Source: Cepaea nemoralis
Taxonomy: Eukaryota > Mollusca > Gastropoda > Stylommatophora > Helicidae
Length of the DNA: 64,000 bases
Reading direction: 5' to 3'
Assembly: GCA_014155875.1 (NCBI GenBank)
Contig: JACEFZ010011104.1
Location: 61,001 to 125,000, forward strand
Part shown: positions 1 through 10,572 of the stretch, piece after piece
Layout of the letters: each line of letters begins with the position of its first letter
How positions within the stretch are numbered: the stretch's first letter is position 1
Program-made: the position numbers and the translations under genes
The notes under the pieces: model-generated
Told to the model about the DNA's origin: nothing
The model's input: the letters and a program-made list of their open reading frames with translations, nothing else
The model's database searches: none

Positions 1-239
1 GTAAACATTGTACTTACCGAGGGGGCGTTGTTATCCAATATCCTGATCACTGCTAATCCAACTGAATTTACTGAACAAACAACACTATTCTAAACTATAA
101 ACACCATTGCTTCCAATCAACCATCCGAAAAGAAGTTTCGCCGCAGATTCTGAATCATGTATTTTTTTTTCAGACAAAAATTAGGAAAACACTTGGCAGA
201 TTTACATTTAATTGTCATGTCTGTTTGTTTTTATTTACT

Positions 240-1150
240 ATATGTGGCAGTCTATTTGTGATAGGCTGCAACGCAAACTTTGGCGCACAAGTCTGGTCTA
301 TTAGTACAGCCAGAGCAAACAAAAGATGATATGTGTCGTTTAGTTCGAGTGCTGCAAAAACACAGTCTCTATTGACACCGACAAATTCTATTAAATGCTT
401 GGCTCATGTAAATCTTTCGGCATAATTTCCTGCAACAGACTGAAATTCTTCGGCAGGCAGAGTGTCAAACTTTCAGGAATACTCTGAGCTACTTCGCGAT
501 GAGCACTTTCCTTTACTTGAAATCCTTCTGTAACAATTTTTTTCCTCCTTTCTCTGTTTGCCATATGGAATGTAGGATGTGAGCATTGATCTGTGCAATT
601 TCAAAGATCTAGTAGTAGATATTCTTCCACCACGTAATGGTTTTCCTATCATGGATATTATAATATCCAACCATTTGGTCCATTCTGTCGCAGCCATTCA
701 TCGCCGTTTTATTTTCATGGAGACCATCTTCAGCTTGCTTTGCGGTTTTCGCAATCCGCTCTCAACAATTCTAACTACAGACTTGGTAGAGACAACAATG
801 CATGGTTTTTTTTAGCTTTGTTTAGCCCTTCCACCAAATAATCATATCATCAATGGACACATTTTCAAATGGGTAAAATGCTTCCTGGATATTCTTCAGA
901 GTCAACAAGAGGATAAATTTTTTTTTTTTGGGTACCCTCAGGTTGACATACATGAAACATGGTGTGATAAATATATTATAATTTTCTAATTGATTACTGG
1001 GAAACGTAGTGGCAGTGCCACATACCAAGGAGTATATAAATGTGCACTTGTACACCGGTAGTCTTTGATACATGGTCTTGGATCAAGTCCCATAGCAATA
1101 ATGACAGACGTAAACTTCAGCCATTCGTGCTTCGTTGTCAAACACTCAGC
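240..1150 (-). pseudogene. piggyBac-family transposase remnant
   Basis: Read on the minus strand, broken frames give segments typical of the piggyBac DDE transposase (DDE_Tnp_1_7): MGLDPRPCIKDY near 1090-1040, YPFENVSIDDMII near 870-835, DQMVGYYNIHDRK followed by WWK...YIFEIAQINAHIL near 690-590, and a C-terminal cysteine-rich segment (CFCSTRTKRHIS, then CSGCTNRPDLC) near 345-260. Order and spacing match the second half of the protein; the N-terminal half is not recognisable. Stops, frameshifts and a homopolymer run near 910-930 break the frame, so it is dead. The family moves DNA by cut-and-paste at TTAA sites; I could not identify its terminal repeats here. Family call is firm, boundaries approximate. 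Confidence 0.78.
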
Positions 1151-1590
1151 TGTTGACGAACATTCACTGGTTTTTCTTTATCACCACGTGCTAAAACTTT
1201 AGACACAACTAAAACTACTTTCTAAATATTCACATTCACATATTATTATAAAGAATAATCTAGCTTGATCTCAAGTCATACTACGTGGACGCAAACTGGT
1301 GGGCGTTTCCATTGTGAAAAACCAAAACAAACAAATTAACACTACCTTAAAACTGAAAATTCACAAGAATCCAAAATTAGAAAACGATTGACCGCTCCGA
1401 GATGGCGTAGAGATCTTTCGGCTGTACTACTTTTTAGTTTACTGTAACTTAAAATTCCGAAACGGAGCAGAAATATGTGAAATAAACCACTGATCATTTT
1501 GTGGCACTAAAACGGCGGACTGCCATCTCAGGAAATACAACGTGCCCACAGATGGGATCACGGTAGCGAAAGAGTTAAATTAAAACGGGC
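1151..1590. other. Unassigned sequence between piggyBac and gypsy remnants
   Basis: No coding potential seen. Part may be the upstream portion of the worn 5' LTR whose last 63 bases are recognised at 1591-1653, or the missing 5' part of the piggyBac copy. Confidence 0.4.
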
Positions 1591-1653
1591 CAGGATCACA
1601 TTGGGAAGAGGAACACTGGTTGTCCTCTATCTCTGTGAGGTTGTCCTAAAACA
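1591..1653 (+). repeat. Putative 3' part of 5' LTR of the Gmr1-like element
   Basis: About 84% identical by eye to 12590-12653. The similarity stops exactly after AAAACA in both copies, as expected for the CA-3' end of an LTR. A possible primer-binding site beginning TGGGGGATCTAG follows at 1663. Confidence 0.5.
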
Positions 1654-1743
1654 TCCGATGAGTGGGGGATCTAGTCAGGGGTTTATGTTTATCATCAATT
1701 AGGATAGGTCAAGTAGGAATAGCAACCTTTACTTAGTCATAAG

Positions 1744-1747
1744 TTAC
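1744..1747. other. Target-site duplication TTAC, left copy
   Basis: The same four bases follow the 3' LTR at 8922-8925. Confidence 0.75.
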
Positions 1748-2017
1748 TGTAGCAGAATGAATATCTTATTAGTATTAGTTTAGGGGTGCAAGACTACAGC
1801 ACGCTTGAGCATCGATATAGAACGGTAAGAAGGATGCTCAAGTCGTGACGTGGCTTGTTGTTGGGTAGTTAGTTACCACCAAGTACGAGGGAAGAGAAGA
1901 CAACATCTTACTTGATTTGTACTGAGATTTTGTATCAACCATCCTATGTAAATAAAGACCTGTTTTTGAAATAACCCAACAGAACTCGTTGCTCCACTGT
2001 ATACACGCATTGTTACA
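1748..2017 (+). repeat. 5' LTR of the pol-less element
   Basis: 270 bp, TG...CA termini, imperfect inverted ends TGTAGCA/TGTTACA. AATAAA at 1951-1956. Differs from the 3' LTR at two sites (GACGTGGC versus GACGTAGC; CCAAGTACG versus CCAAGGACG). Confidence 0.9.
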
Positions 2018-2027
2018 GATGGAGAAA

Positions 2028-2045
2028 TGGTGCCGCATACAGGAT
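2028..2045 (+). promoter_or_regulatory. Candidate tRNA primer-binding site
   Basis: Starts TGGTGCCGCATACAGG, 10 bases downstream of the 5' LTR. The TGG start complements a tRNA CCA end; I cannot name the tRNA. Confidence 0.45.
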
Positions 2046-3226
2046 CCGATTTTTCACTTGAATGTCGCGTGAACAACGTAAAGTACGCAAGCCAACATGC
2101 CGCATGTTAAAGTGGACCAACCAATTTGTTAAAGGTATGAAATCAATTTTAGATTCATCAAATAAAAGAAGAAAAAGTTCAAAATCAGACCAACTATAAC
2201 TGAAATCAAAGTCAAAATTTAAGCGTTTTTCAGACTACATAAATTAAACTTACACACATCAAGATTTTTGAATGGAGCCATCCTTGACATGATTGCCTAT
2301 GACTGTGGAGTTTTATCAAGCTGTTTTTCTTCAGAAATACTTAAAGCAACGTGATGTGTGTCGAATTGCTGTGAGGTTTGACTTGCATTATTACAGCCGT
2401 TAAGTAACCTTGTGTTGAAGGTCACACAATAACATACTAGAAAAGAAATCTCAAGATAGCTATCAACAACTCGAATTCAATAGAGAATTGGTTTAAAGGA
2501 GCTGTTTCCTTTTGTTATGTTCATTTAATATTGACTTTGAGAACCTGAAGAAAAATGAGAGATTATTTTGAATCAATCCTATTGCTCCTTCAATTGGAAA
2601 TTAGAAGAAAATACAGTTGCATTCGCTCATCTTGAACTCCAGCAAATCAAAATGTTTTCAACAAAAACGAACATTTCAACAGGGTGTCGACCTGCTGAAA
2701 AGAAGATCTAAATTAAATCGTTCTATCGAGCTGGAATCGCTTTCAAGACGACGCCTTGAAGAGCCCTGTTAGGGTGAAAAGAAGATTCAAGTCTGGTAGG
2801 GGCCCGACCAGGGGCTGAAAGTGAGAGTGAAAGTAACGAAACCTGAGACGCTGGAAGAAGGATATCACTGAAGTCACGTTTGGATAGCTACTAAATAATA
2901 CGAACTCCAGACGGTTGAGTTATACAGGAACAGTAACAAGGAAATTTTTTAAAGAACGTACGTGAATTCACGCTTCTCTTGGATCAAGGAAAGACACGCT
3001 TGACGGTAATTAAGTAGAGTATAACTCCTATGAGAACATTTTTAATGTGATTTTAATAAGATCATTTAGATAAATTGTTATAAATGTGAATTTGCTTGTA
3101 TAGGTGTATAGTAAAATATTTCAGCATAGCAAAAGAAACAACAGGATATGGCAACAGGCAGACCCATCACAGCACAGTAGAGAAACATGCATAATTGAAA
3201 ATTATTTCAGCTGAGCTCAAGACGAG

Positions 3227-3239
3227 TTTTTTTTTTCAG
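3227..3239 (+). promoter_or_regulatory. Candidate 3' splice acceptor upstream of the 439-aa ORF
   Basis: Ten T residues followed by CAG|GTACC, 29 bases before the ATG at 3268. This is a typical metazoan acceptor. Pairing with a donor at about 2135 would remove about 1.1 kb of leader. Sequence resemblance only. Confidence 0.35.
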
Positions 3240-3267
3240 GTACCAAGAAATATACAGAGAAATAAGT

Positions 3268-4587
3268 ATGAATTACCTACATATGGAATTAAAACGTATC
3301 AGTACATGGTTGGGAGAGTTAAAAGTGGCAGTTAATGAAGTAGAAAATTTTGTAGAAACGTTGCAGAACAGAACGACTAGACAAGACCCTTATAGATTTA
3401 TGGTAGACTGTAATAGAGTAGGAAAGAATAACAGGAGACAGCCATTGCTTAATAAAGACAGAAGACAATATGGTTATGACGAACCAAGGCCTGATGTATA
3501 TAGAGTAAAAGACGGTGAGAACAGACGTAATGGTGAAAGGTCGGACTGGTATAGCTGTTATAGATACAAGAATGGGCCTGAGAGAGACTTTTCCAATAAG
3601 TTATGGAAGTGGCCATCCCATAGCAAGACTGCTAGGAAAAAACGTGACGACTGGTTTGAACAAAGACGGAAACAGTATTTGAGGTCAGGGTCAAAGAACA
3701 GAGTAGAAAACGTAAGTAAGAATTCAACTACTAAGCTGGTTGCGAATCTGACTCTTAGACAAGAAAAGAAGAAAATAGACCAAGAGACTCAGACACAGGT
3801 GAATGAAGTGGTAGAACGGAACACACAAACACAGGTTGATACAGTAAAAATAACAAAGGGAAGTCAAACTGAGTTAATAGAGACTCAGTTAAAACCAACT
3901 CACTCGACTAAGAGAGACACGGTTGAAATTAAGAAAGATAAACAGACGAGAACCAAAGATGAAAAAAGACCAAAGAGGAAAAGTATTGAGGAAAGAAATA
4001 GTAACAGTCTGATGGTCAATAAAGGTACGACGAATGGTATGTCAAGTTCCTCGGGTATAGACATTAACTTAATCCCTAAATGGTGTAGGAATGTTAGGTG
4101 TGAGAGTTCAGGTTATGGAGAGAATACTTCAGGTAAAGATATGGGAGTTGTACAGAACCGGAGCATGAGGAATAAAAGTAAGAAGAAAGTCAGACGTTCT
4201 AAAGCCGACCATGGGAATAGGATCGACGTGTCTGCAGTAAACTACTATGAGTCTGATGAGGGAACTATTATCAGTGTGTCATCTGAAGACGAGATGGGGA
4301 AATATAAACGTTATGTAAGTTATACAGGAAACAGTGAGCAGACCGACGCAAATAAAGGAAATAGAAAGAAATCATTTAAGAAGAAGAATAATAATAGACA
4401 GATAGCGGAAATTTACTCAACGACAGAAAGTGACTTAAGAAAAATAGAAGAATATATGACCTTAAGACCTGAGTACTTTAACAACAGATTAACAACAGAT
4501 AGTGAAGATGACATAATTGAAGAAAGACGTACTAATGTACTGAGAGACAATGAAATATTTGGCTTAGATGCGCTCTATGACTGTTAA
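3268..4587 (+). CDS. Uncharacterised basic 439-aa protein of a pol-less LTR element
   Basis: Single uninterrupted ORF inside the young LTR element. I do not recognise the family; by position it could be a divergent Gag or an accessory protein. Residues 1-35 look helical (HMELKRISTWLGELKVAVNE). Residues 40-170 are rich in K, R, N and aromatics. Residues 172-208 hold ETQTQV (173-178), NTQTQV (185-190), GSQTEL (198-203) and ETQL (205-208); RNTQT fits the K/R-x-T-Q-T consensus of dynein light chain LC8 ligands. Residues 210-315 are again basic. Residues 331-342 (EGTIISVSSEDE) resemble a SUMO-interacting motif. The C-terminal 30 residues are acidic, ending FGLDALYDC. There is no CCHC knuckle, protease motif, signal peptide or membrane segment. 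Alternative: a captured host gene fragment. Confidence 0.65.
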   Translation: MNYLHMELKRISTWLGELKVAVNEVENFVETLQNRTTRQDPYRFMVDCNRVGKNNRRQPLLNKDRRQYGYDEPRPDVYRVKDGENRRNGERSDWYSCYRYKNGPERDFSNKLWKWPSHSKTARKKRDDWFEQRRKQYLRSGSKNRVENVSKNSTTKLVANLTLRQEKKKIDQETQTQVNEVVERNTQTQVDTVKITKGSQTELIETQLKPTHSTKRDTVEIKKDKQTRTKDEKRPKRKSIEERNSNSLMVNKGTTNGMSSSSGIDINLIPKWCRNVRCESSGYGENTSGKDMGVVQNRSMRNKSKKKVRRSKADHGNRIDVSAVNYYESDEGTIISVSSEDEMGKYKRYVSYTGNSEQTDANKGNRKKSFKKKNNNRQIAEIYSTTESDLRKIEEYMTLRPEYFNNRLTTDSEDDIIEERRTNVLRDNEIFGLDALYDC

Positions 4588-7081
4588 AATTCTTTGGGTG
4601 AAGAAGGACATATGGCATTGTTTTAGCTTATGAGAGGAATTGCGGTTTGAGCATATATATATGGGTTGTCTAAAATAGGCAGATGAATTTTTTTGGTGTA
4701 GCATCACATGGTACAGGGTAGGCAATAGTGTTGTTGAGGATAGAGAGTCACGAAAACTGATATTCTACGTGGATACGTAATACAGAATATCTTGTGTTTG
4801 GTTGCGGTGTAGGGAGAGTAAACAAGGTAGAAATTGAAATGTCATTTGTCCGGAATGGCTAGATACAGAGAGTTGATCACGTTGAGTGATGTATAACTGG
4901 TGTGATTAAAGTAGGGTATATTCAGCAGAGAGAGAGAGAGATAAACTAATTATGAATGCTCGTACTAGAGTGGATGGTTCGACTCAGAGCTATGACGTGA
5001 TGTCTGAGATAGTTTCGCTTGGTGGTTTGAGAAGTAAGTATAGTATTGTTGACAGGTGAACCGAGAGTGTCTGATGAGGAGATATAGATTGAGGAGAAAT
5101 TGAGTATCATGTGTAAAATAGCCAGTTGAACGCGAGAATATTAAGAGTAAAAGACTGTAGAAGTTGATGCTTGAAGAATAAGACTTCTTGGTGAGGGGGA
5201 TGACGTAATTATATGATGCCTGTAGAGAAAGAAGAGGTGATTAAATCTGAGAAAGTTGTTGTGTGGAGAAGTTTAGAATGATAGTTACGAGGTTAGTGAC
5301 TCGTCGGAGTGAGGTTTGTTCTGAGAGATAGTTGATAGTGCTGGTTAGTGTATAAAAGAGATATAAGTTGCGAGAGATAATGTATAGGTTCTGACCTTTG
5401 AAAAAGAGTGAATGATTGAGAAAAGTAGAAATAAGACAAACATATGTGCGTCGAGAATGGATAGGATGATGGCAAGTGATAAGTACAGCATGCATGTACG
5501 AGGCGTTTAGTCCGTGCGTGAGTATAAGTGTAGACAAACAGGTGTTCGTCGCGCTGAGTGAAGCAGGAGTGAGGTTTTGAAACGCCGTCAAGTGTCAATG
5601 TGGGTGGAAGTGATCGACACGCTTAGGCTTGGTAGTTGTGGATACATGGTTGTCCAATTGTCCAGAGAGTTGAATAGCCTTATTACACCTGTTGTCAATA
5701 TCATCTTCTGGGTTGCCATTTGATGATTTTATACTTCCTAGGCACTTGAGACTCTTTACTTGTTTCGAGAAATGTTCGTTTAGCTGAATTGTTGTTGTTT
5801 GTTCTTCTTTGGTTATAGTCGTTGCCTCTGTTTTGCTTGTGCTAAATTGTTAAAGTAGGTGATTAGAAAGGTGTGATGTCTTTTGTTTGGAATGTGTGAT
5901 CTTGGACAGAGTTAATGGAAGTTGTATGACAGGTTGACGGAAAGAGAGTTAACATTCTGAATGACGTTTCATAAAACATGTTTAGTATTGTTGACAGGGA
6001 CATGTCGAAGCATGAATGCTTAATACTGAGAAATGAGAAAAGTGAGGTCTGTTGTCAGTAATAAGTGGTGTGGGTTGCTGTTTCTGAAAGAATCCCGATA
6101 AATAGGAAGAGGAGTGAAAGATAGTGAGGTAAACAAGATTAGTTAAATGAATGTTGGAGAACGTGTTCCGATAAGTGTGACTGGTTTAACTATCATCGCG
6201 GTGCAAGAACGCTAGGAGAGACTTGAGGATAGCTTAGAGTAGTTGTGGTGAGATGTTGGAAAGTAATGATACGTTAGTTAATTGCGTCGGGTAGACGAGA
6301 AACTTATAAAGTAGAATTAGTTGTTGGTACAGTAGATAGAGGCATGGGTGAGGTCTATAGTAAATAGACAAGTTTTTTTGCTGGGTGTAGCATGGTGGAG
6401 ATACCGTAGTTAACGGTAATGATTAAGAAGTTGTAGTGATTCTTGGTACAAATTCCAAGGGAAACAATTGGTGTGCCGAGCCACAAGTTCTATTGGTAGA
6501 TAGATGACTGCTGGTACATTGAGATAACATTGGGATAGTCGCCACATTAGTACTAGGTGAAGTGAGTTGTCCTGCAGTTTACAATGGTTGTTTAGGGTGA
6601 TATTCCAGATATTGTGATGTGTTAGGAGTTAGTTTGGTAAAAGATAGAATATTGTGAGGGGAGAGAATCAATGAATTGACGGTCATTTGTTGATTAATGA
6701 CTTTTGTTGAGAGAACAGATATTGTTCTAAGTTAGGAATTGGTCTGTAGGTAACAGATATATGCATTGAGTTGTTTTGTTTATCTGTTATAAGAATAACG
6801 GAATAGACATGACTTGGGTGAATAGATATGTATTTCATTGGTTAGTATAAGAGACCAATGTTGATTGAATATGTATGGTATGTTATATTATTTTTGCTTG
6901 ATTTGGTCCTGTAAAATGATTGTCACTATTTGATTTTGGAATAGGATTATTGTGTTTTTAGTCTTTTGCGTACAAACTACTGGTCCGTAAAAGAGACCAG
7001 TAGTGTTAGGTAACACTAGATATTTTCTTCTAATTTAAATTGATGCATGTTTTATTGTTGGGGATAAACAGTTCAAAACCT

Positions 7082-7102
7082 GGGGGGGGGGGGGGGGGGG
7101 GG
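7082..7102 (+). repeat. Poly-G run of 21
   Basis: Uninterrupted G tract inside the LTR element; its length is prone to assembly or sequencing error. Confidence 0.9.
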
Positions 7103-8643
7103 TATGACATCCTGTTGTTTTATTTTAGTTGACTCATATTTTAACTTAAATTGTCTTGTATGTTGAATAAGAATTACCTTGTTTATAAATATGTTAGAAA
7201 TTAGTTAAGTTAAGTTTAATTTACAAACAGTTATGATTTTGGCTAGAATAAAGGCAATACATGGGGCTTTATTTAGGACCCTTCGTTCAGAAAAGAGTTA
7301 ATAAACTACTGAGAACTAGTAGAGAGACACATTCTCTTTGTGAATAATAAGCATATCCTGTTGGTGGGATTGCTGTGATAGTCAGCGTTGAGAAATCAAT
7401 GATATAAGGGCTGCAAAGTTGTGGAAACATATGCCATACGGGGTTACTACACAAGTAAAATGGTTATGGGGAATTTAAGTGAGCATTAATTGAAGATATA
7501 TGGATTGGACGCCATATTGGGGAAGAAAAGATTAAAGTGAATAAAGCAGTGGGGTAAATGACATGGGGTCAGAAGTGAACATGGAGCCACGAGATTGTAG
7601 AAGAAGAAGTCAGTAACGTGCTGTAACAGACAGTGTGAAGGCAGTTAGCAAAACATGAATTGAATCCATGTTTGACTCCGAAGAATGATTAGATAGCAGT
7701 ACAATAGTAAAGGGGTGTAAGTGTGTTAATGAGAATGAACATTGTCACTGTGGAGACAAAATGACATGGGGTTTTTGAGGGTCCGTGATATATGGACTGT
7801 AATAGAATAACGTTGATTGCAAGCAGTCACAGACATGAGTTCAGGGGTAGTATATTGTTGCTGTTGATAACGGCATTAAGGGGTCGCTGAAAATTTCGGC
7901 AAGATTAAAAGGAGAAGATTAATTATGTGAGATGATGAGGGAAAGAGGTCTGTAATATATAGACATTTGGGGAGTGAATAATATTTTTGATGGTTATTAT
8001 TTGATGCTGTAGATAGCAGCGTAAACTGTTACCATAATAAGTGGTATAAGTGAACTGTAGAAGATATAATTGTTTTAGACTTTATTACATAAAGTCTCAA
8101 ATGACATAGGGGGGTAAAGGTGTGTGTGATTTAGCTGAGTGTGGTTTTTGTGTGGAAGAGTTCTACTTCTTTGAATCTTCGGTGCGCACCGATTCTTTGT
8201 CTTCCTATCGTGTGCGAGTGATTTCAGGTTAGTTGAAAGTGGAGAAGCAGTAATGTGGAGGTAATACGGGTAGTGATGACAATAGGGAGTTGAGGTAGTA
8301 TCAGAAGAGTACAGCGTTTGAATTTTTAAGCGGAGTGCTTATGAAGAGAAGAAGAAGTATTTCAAAAAGGTAACCATATGTGTTATGATGTATTGTATAA
8401 AGTTGAGATTTAAATGTTATTGAGGATATGTAAATAATATATGTTATGTTTGAAGAGCCAGAAACGAAGAAGAAGTGTGACTTCATAGTGGTTTGCTATG
8501 TGGTACAATTGGAAGGAAATATTCACCTAAAATAGAGTTAGTTTGGGGCGGCTTAGAGAAATTATGGGAGGTAAGGAGAGAAGATGTAGGATAAAAGGGG
8601 TTAGGAATAAAGACTTTTGAAGAAGAAAAGTCTTTTAAAAACA

Positions 8644-8651
8644 CAGGGAGG
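8644..8651 (+). promoter_or_regulatory. Polypurine tract candidate
   Basis: AGGGAGG-type purines directly before the 3' LTR, as expected for plus-strand DNA priming. Confidence 0.5.
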
Positions 8652-8921
8652 TGTAGCAGAATGAATATCTTATTAGTATTAGTTTAGGGGTGCAAGACTA
8701 CAGCACGCTTGAGCATCGATATAGAACGGTAAGAAGGATGCTCAAGTCGTGACGTAGCTTGTTGTTGGGTAGTTAGTTACCACCAAGGACGAGGGAAGAG
8801 AAGACAACATCTTACTTGATTTGTACTGAGATTTTGTATCAACCATCCTATGTAAATAAAGACCTGTTTTTGAAATAACCCAACAGAACTCGTTGCTCCA
8901 CTGTATACACGCATTGTTACA
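8652..8921 (+). repeat. 3' LTR of the pol-less element
   Basis: 270-bp partner of 1748-2017, AATAAA at 8855-8860, followed by the right TTAC duplication at 8922-8925. Confidence 0.9.
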
Positions 8922-9054
8922 TTACCGTATTATAGGGTCTATATACAGTTGGGTAGAAGATCATCTTAACTGGACATTTGTGCCATGTTTACACCCATTC
9001 GCCGGGTAAATACAAGTAGAAACAACCACTAGAGAAGACAAGAAACAGGTAAGA

Positions 9055-9910
9055 ATGGCGGACACGGCCAGACTGATAAATCTATTCTTGGAGACAAGTA
9101 AGCTGTGCGGTCTAACTGGTAAGGAGTTAGCACACTATATCAAAGAGGAGGTAGAAAAGCAAGCACGAACGATTACAAGTTTAGAAGGAAACGGAGGAAA
9201 GGCGGCTACAAGCTGAGAAGAAAAAGGAGGAAAGAGGGCTACAAACTGATAAGGAAATGGAGGAAAGGCGGCCACAAACCGAATTAGAAAATAAGGAGAA
9301 GGGTAGACAAGCAGAAAAGGAAAGACTACAGACAGAAAGAGAACAAGAAGAAAAAAGACTACAGACATAAATAGAAGAAGAAGAAAGAAGACTACAGGCA
9401 GACAGAGAACCAGAAGAAAGAATACGACAACATTAGCTGGAAATGAGGAGGCTGGACAATGAAGCAGAGTTACGACGAATGGAAGTTAAGAACCAGCCTA
9501 ACCCCCCAACAGATCAGGTTAGATCTTTAGTTGAACCAAAGAGTGAAGCACCTCAGTTTCAGTCAGTGCCATATCTTTCCTTTGGACCCTTTCAATAAAC
9601 AGACTGACATAATTGAGCGTTTCTCACACAAAATGGAGTTGTGAGAATGGACTTTATCATTACTGTGGCGGAAAGATATGAAAAGTCGCAAAAGGAGGCG
9701 GGAGGTAGTCGACGTCCTACCAACGGTTCTCTTCGCGAGATCCCTCAGAAGACCAGAGAGTAGGGAGGACCCAAATCCAACAAATCAAATGGATCAATTG
9801 TATTAAATAAGACCACTACCATACATACCCAGCAGGCAACGAGAGAAAGGAAGTTCTACTGCTACTATTGTAGAACTAACACACCAAATATTGCAGAAAG
9901 AAACCTCCAC
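9055..9910 (+). pseudogene. gag remnant of the Gmr1-like element
   Basis: Starts MADTARLINLFLETSKLCGL, followed by a helical head and, after a frameshift near 9190, a Glu/Arg-rich coiled coil with repeated ERRLQA/T units to about 9480. VPYLSFGPF (about 9570) and VAERYEKSQKEAGGSRRP (about 9665) follow, then a decayed zinc knuckle (FYCYYC) near 9850. Several stops. This head-plus-coiled-coil layout is shared with the gag at 49953, so the two belong to the same broad gypsy group. Confidence 0.6.
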
Positions 9911-10039
9911 CTCATAACCCGGCCTGTATGGTATGATGAAAGCAGCTAGGGGAGACCTTAATGCTCGTTCCAACAAGGAAAGCGTGGAAACACTAACTCA
10001 AAACTATCGGTAATCAAATCTGTTCATTTGAACGGATTG

Positions 10040-10566
10040 AAATACAGTGCATTTATGACTCGGGCCTAAGGTACGACGCTACTGTAGAAGCCTCATTGAT
10101 TTTTCCCGAGCAAGTCACCGAGAGAACAGTCGAAATACAGGAATTTCTGACAAGCACCGTACTTATGACCATTCCTGTGGCCTAGGTGAGCATAACTTCG
10201 CGTTATGTAACGGGAGAGATCAGAGAAGCGGCCATAAAAGACCCAATCTACCCTGTTATGTAAGGATGTCGCTTTGTCTTCTTAGGAGAACCAGTACACC
10301 GATGATAGCATCAGCGTTGACTACACACCAACATGCAAAGAAAACTCCAACGACAACGACACCAGCATATCCTCAAACAGAGGTTTTTATCACAAGCCCA
10401 AGTAACGGATAACTCACTAGGGACTTGCTTTCTTAAGTTGCTTAAATCACATACAACTCATAGGAAAGGTGTTGTCTACATGAAGAACGGAATTCTTCAC
10501 GGGCAGGCAGGAAATTTAGGACAAGAGTATTCATTGTACTTACAGAACATAAATACTATACATTGA
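10040..10566 (+). pseudogene. Aspartic protease-like remnant and linker
   Basis: CIYDSGLRYDATVEASL carries D-S-G, the retroviral-type protease active-site triad, near 10048. ITSRYVTGEIREAAIKDPIY follows. 10333-10566 fits the linker between protease and integrase. Stops interrupt. Confidence 0.5.
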
Positions 10567-10572
10567 ACATAG

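Larger units (their letters stand above)
2018..3267 (+). other. Long untranslated leader of the pol-less LTR element
   Basis: No ORF of note in 1.25 kb. It ends with a 10-base T tract and CAG (3227-3239), which looks like a 3' splice site just ahead of the ORF at 3268. A possible donor (AAAG|GTATGA) lies at 2131-2140, so the ORF may be expressed from a spliced mRNA. Confidence 0.5.
4588..8651 (+). other. Non-coding interior of the pol-less LTR element, C-depleted
   Basis: About 4 kb without a plausible ORF on either strand. The plus strand is strongly C-poor and G-rich (21 G against 4 C in 6241-6300). No pol motif (D-T/S-G, YxDD, HHCC, DDE) was found in any frame I read. Minus-strand ORFs near 5241-5598 look like by-products of the base bias. 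TGACAT(A)GGGG recurs at about 7560, 7762 and 8101. Confidence 0.55.
1748..8921 (+). mobile_element. Young pol-less LTR retrotransposon, 7,174 bp
   Basis: Bounded by two 270-bp direct repeats (1748-2017 and 8652-8921) that I read as differing at only two positions. Each repeat starts TGTAGCAG and ends TTGTTACA. The element is flanked by TTAC at 1744-1747 and 8922-8925. Each LTR contains an AATAAA on the plus strand, a TGG-initial primer-binding-site candidate lies 10 bases after the 5' LTR, and a purine tract abuts the 3' LTR. The 6.6-kb interior contains one long ORF (3268-4587) and no recognisable protease, integrase, RT or RNase H on either strand. It therefore looks non-autonomous, like a large retrotransposon derivative that keeps its own protein gene. 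It sits in the leader of the older gypsy element. Confidence 0.85.

Noticed and set aside
5241..5598. Minus-strand protein of 100-116 aa inside the LTR element
   Set aside because: Lies in the C-poor non-coding interior, low complexity, no homology seen; probably due to base bias.
9135..9368. Antisense hydrophobic ORF opposite the gag
   Set aside because: Shadow of the Glu/Arg-rich coiled-coil repeats.
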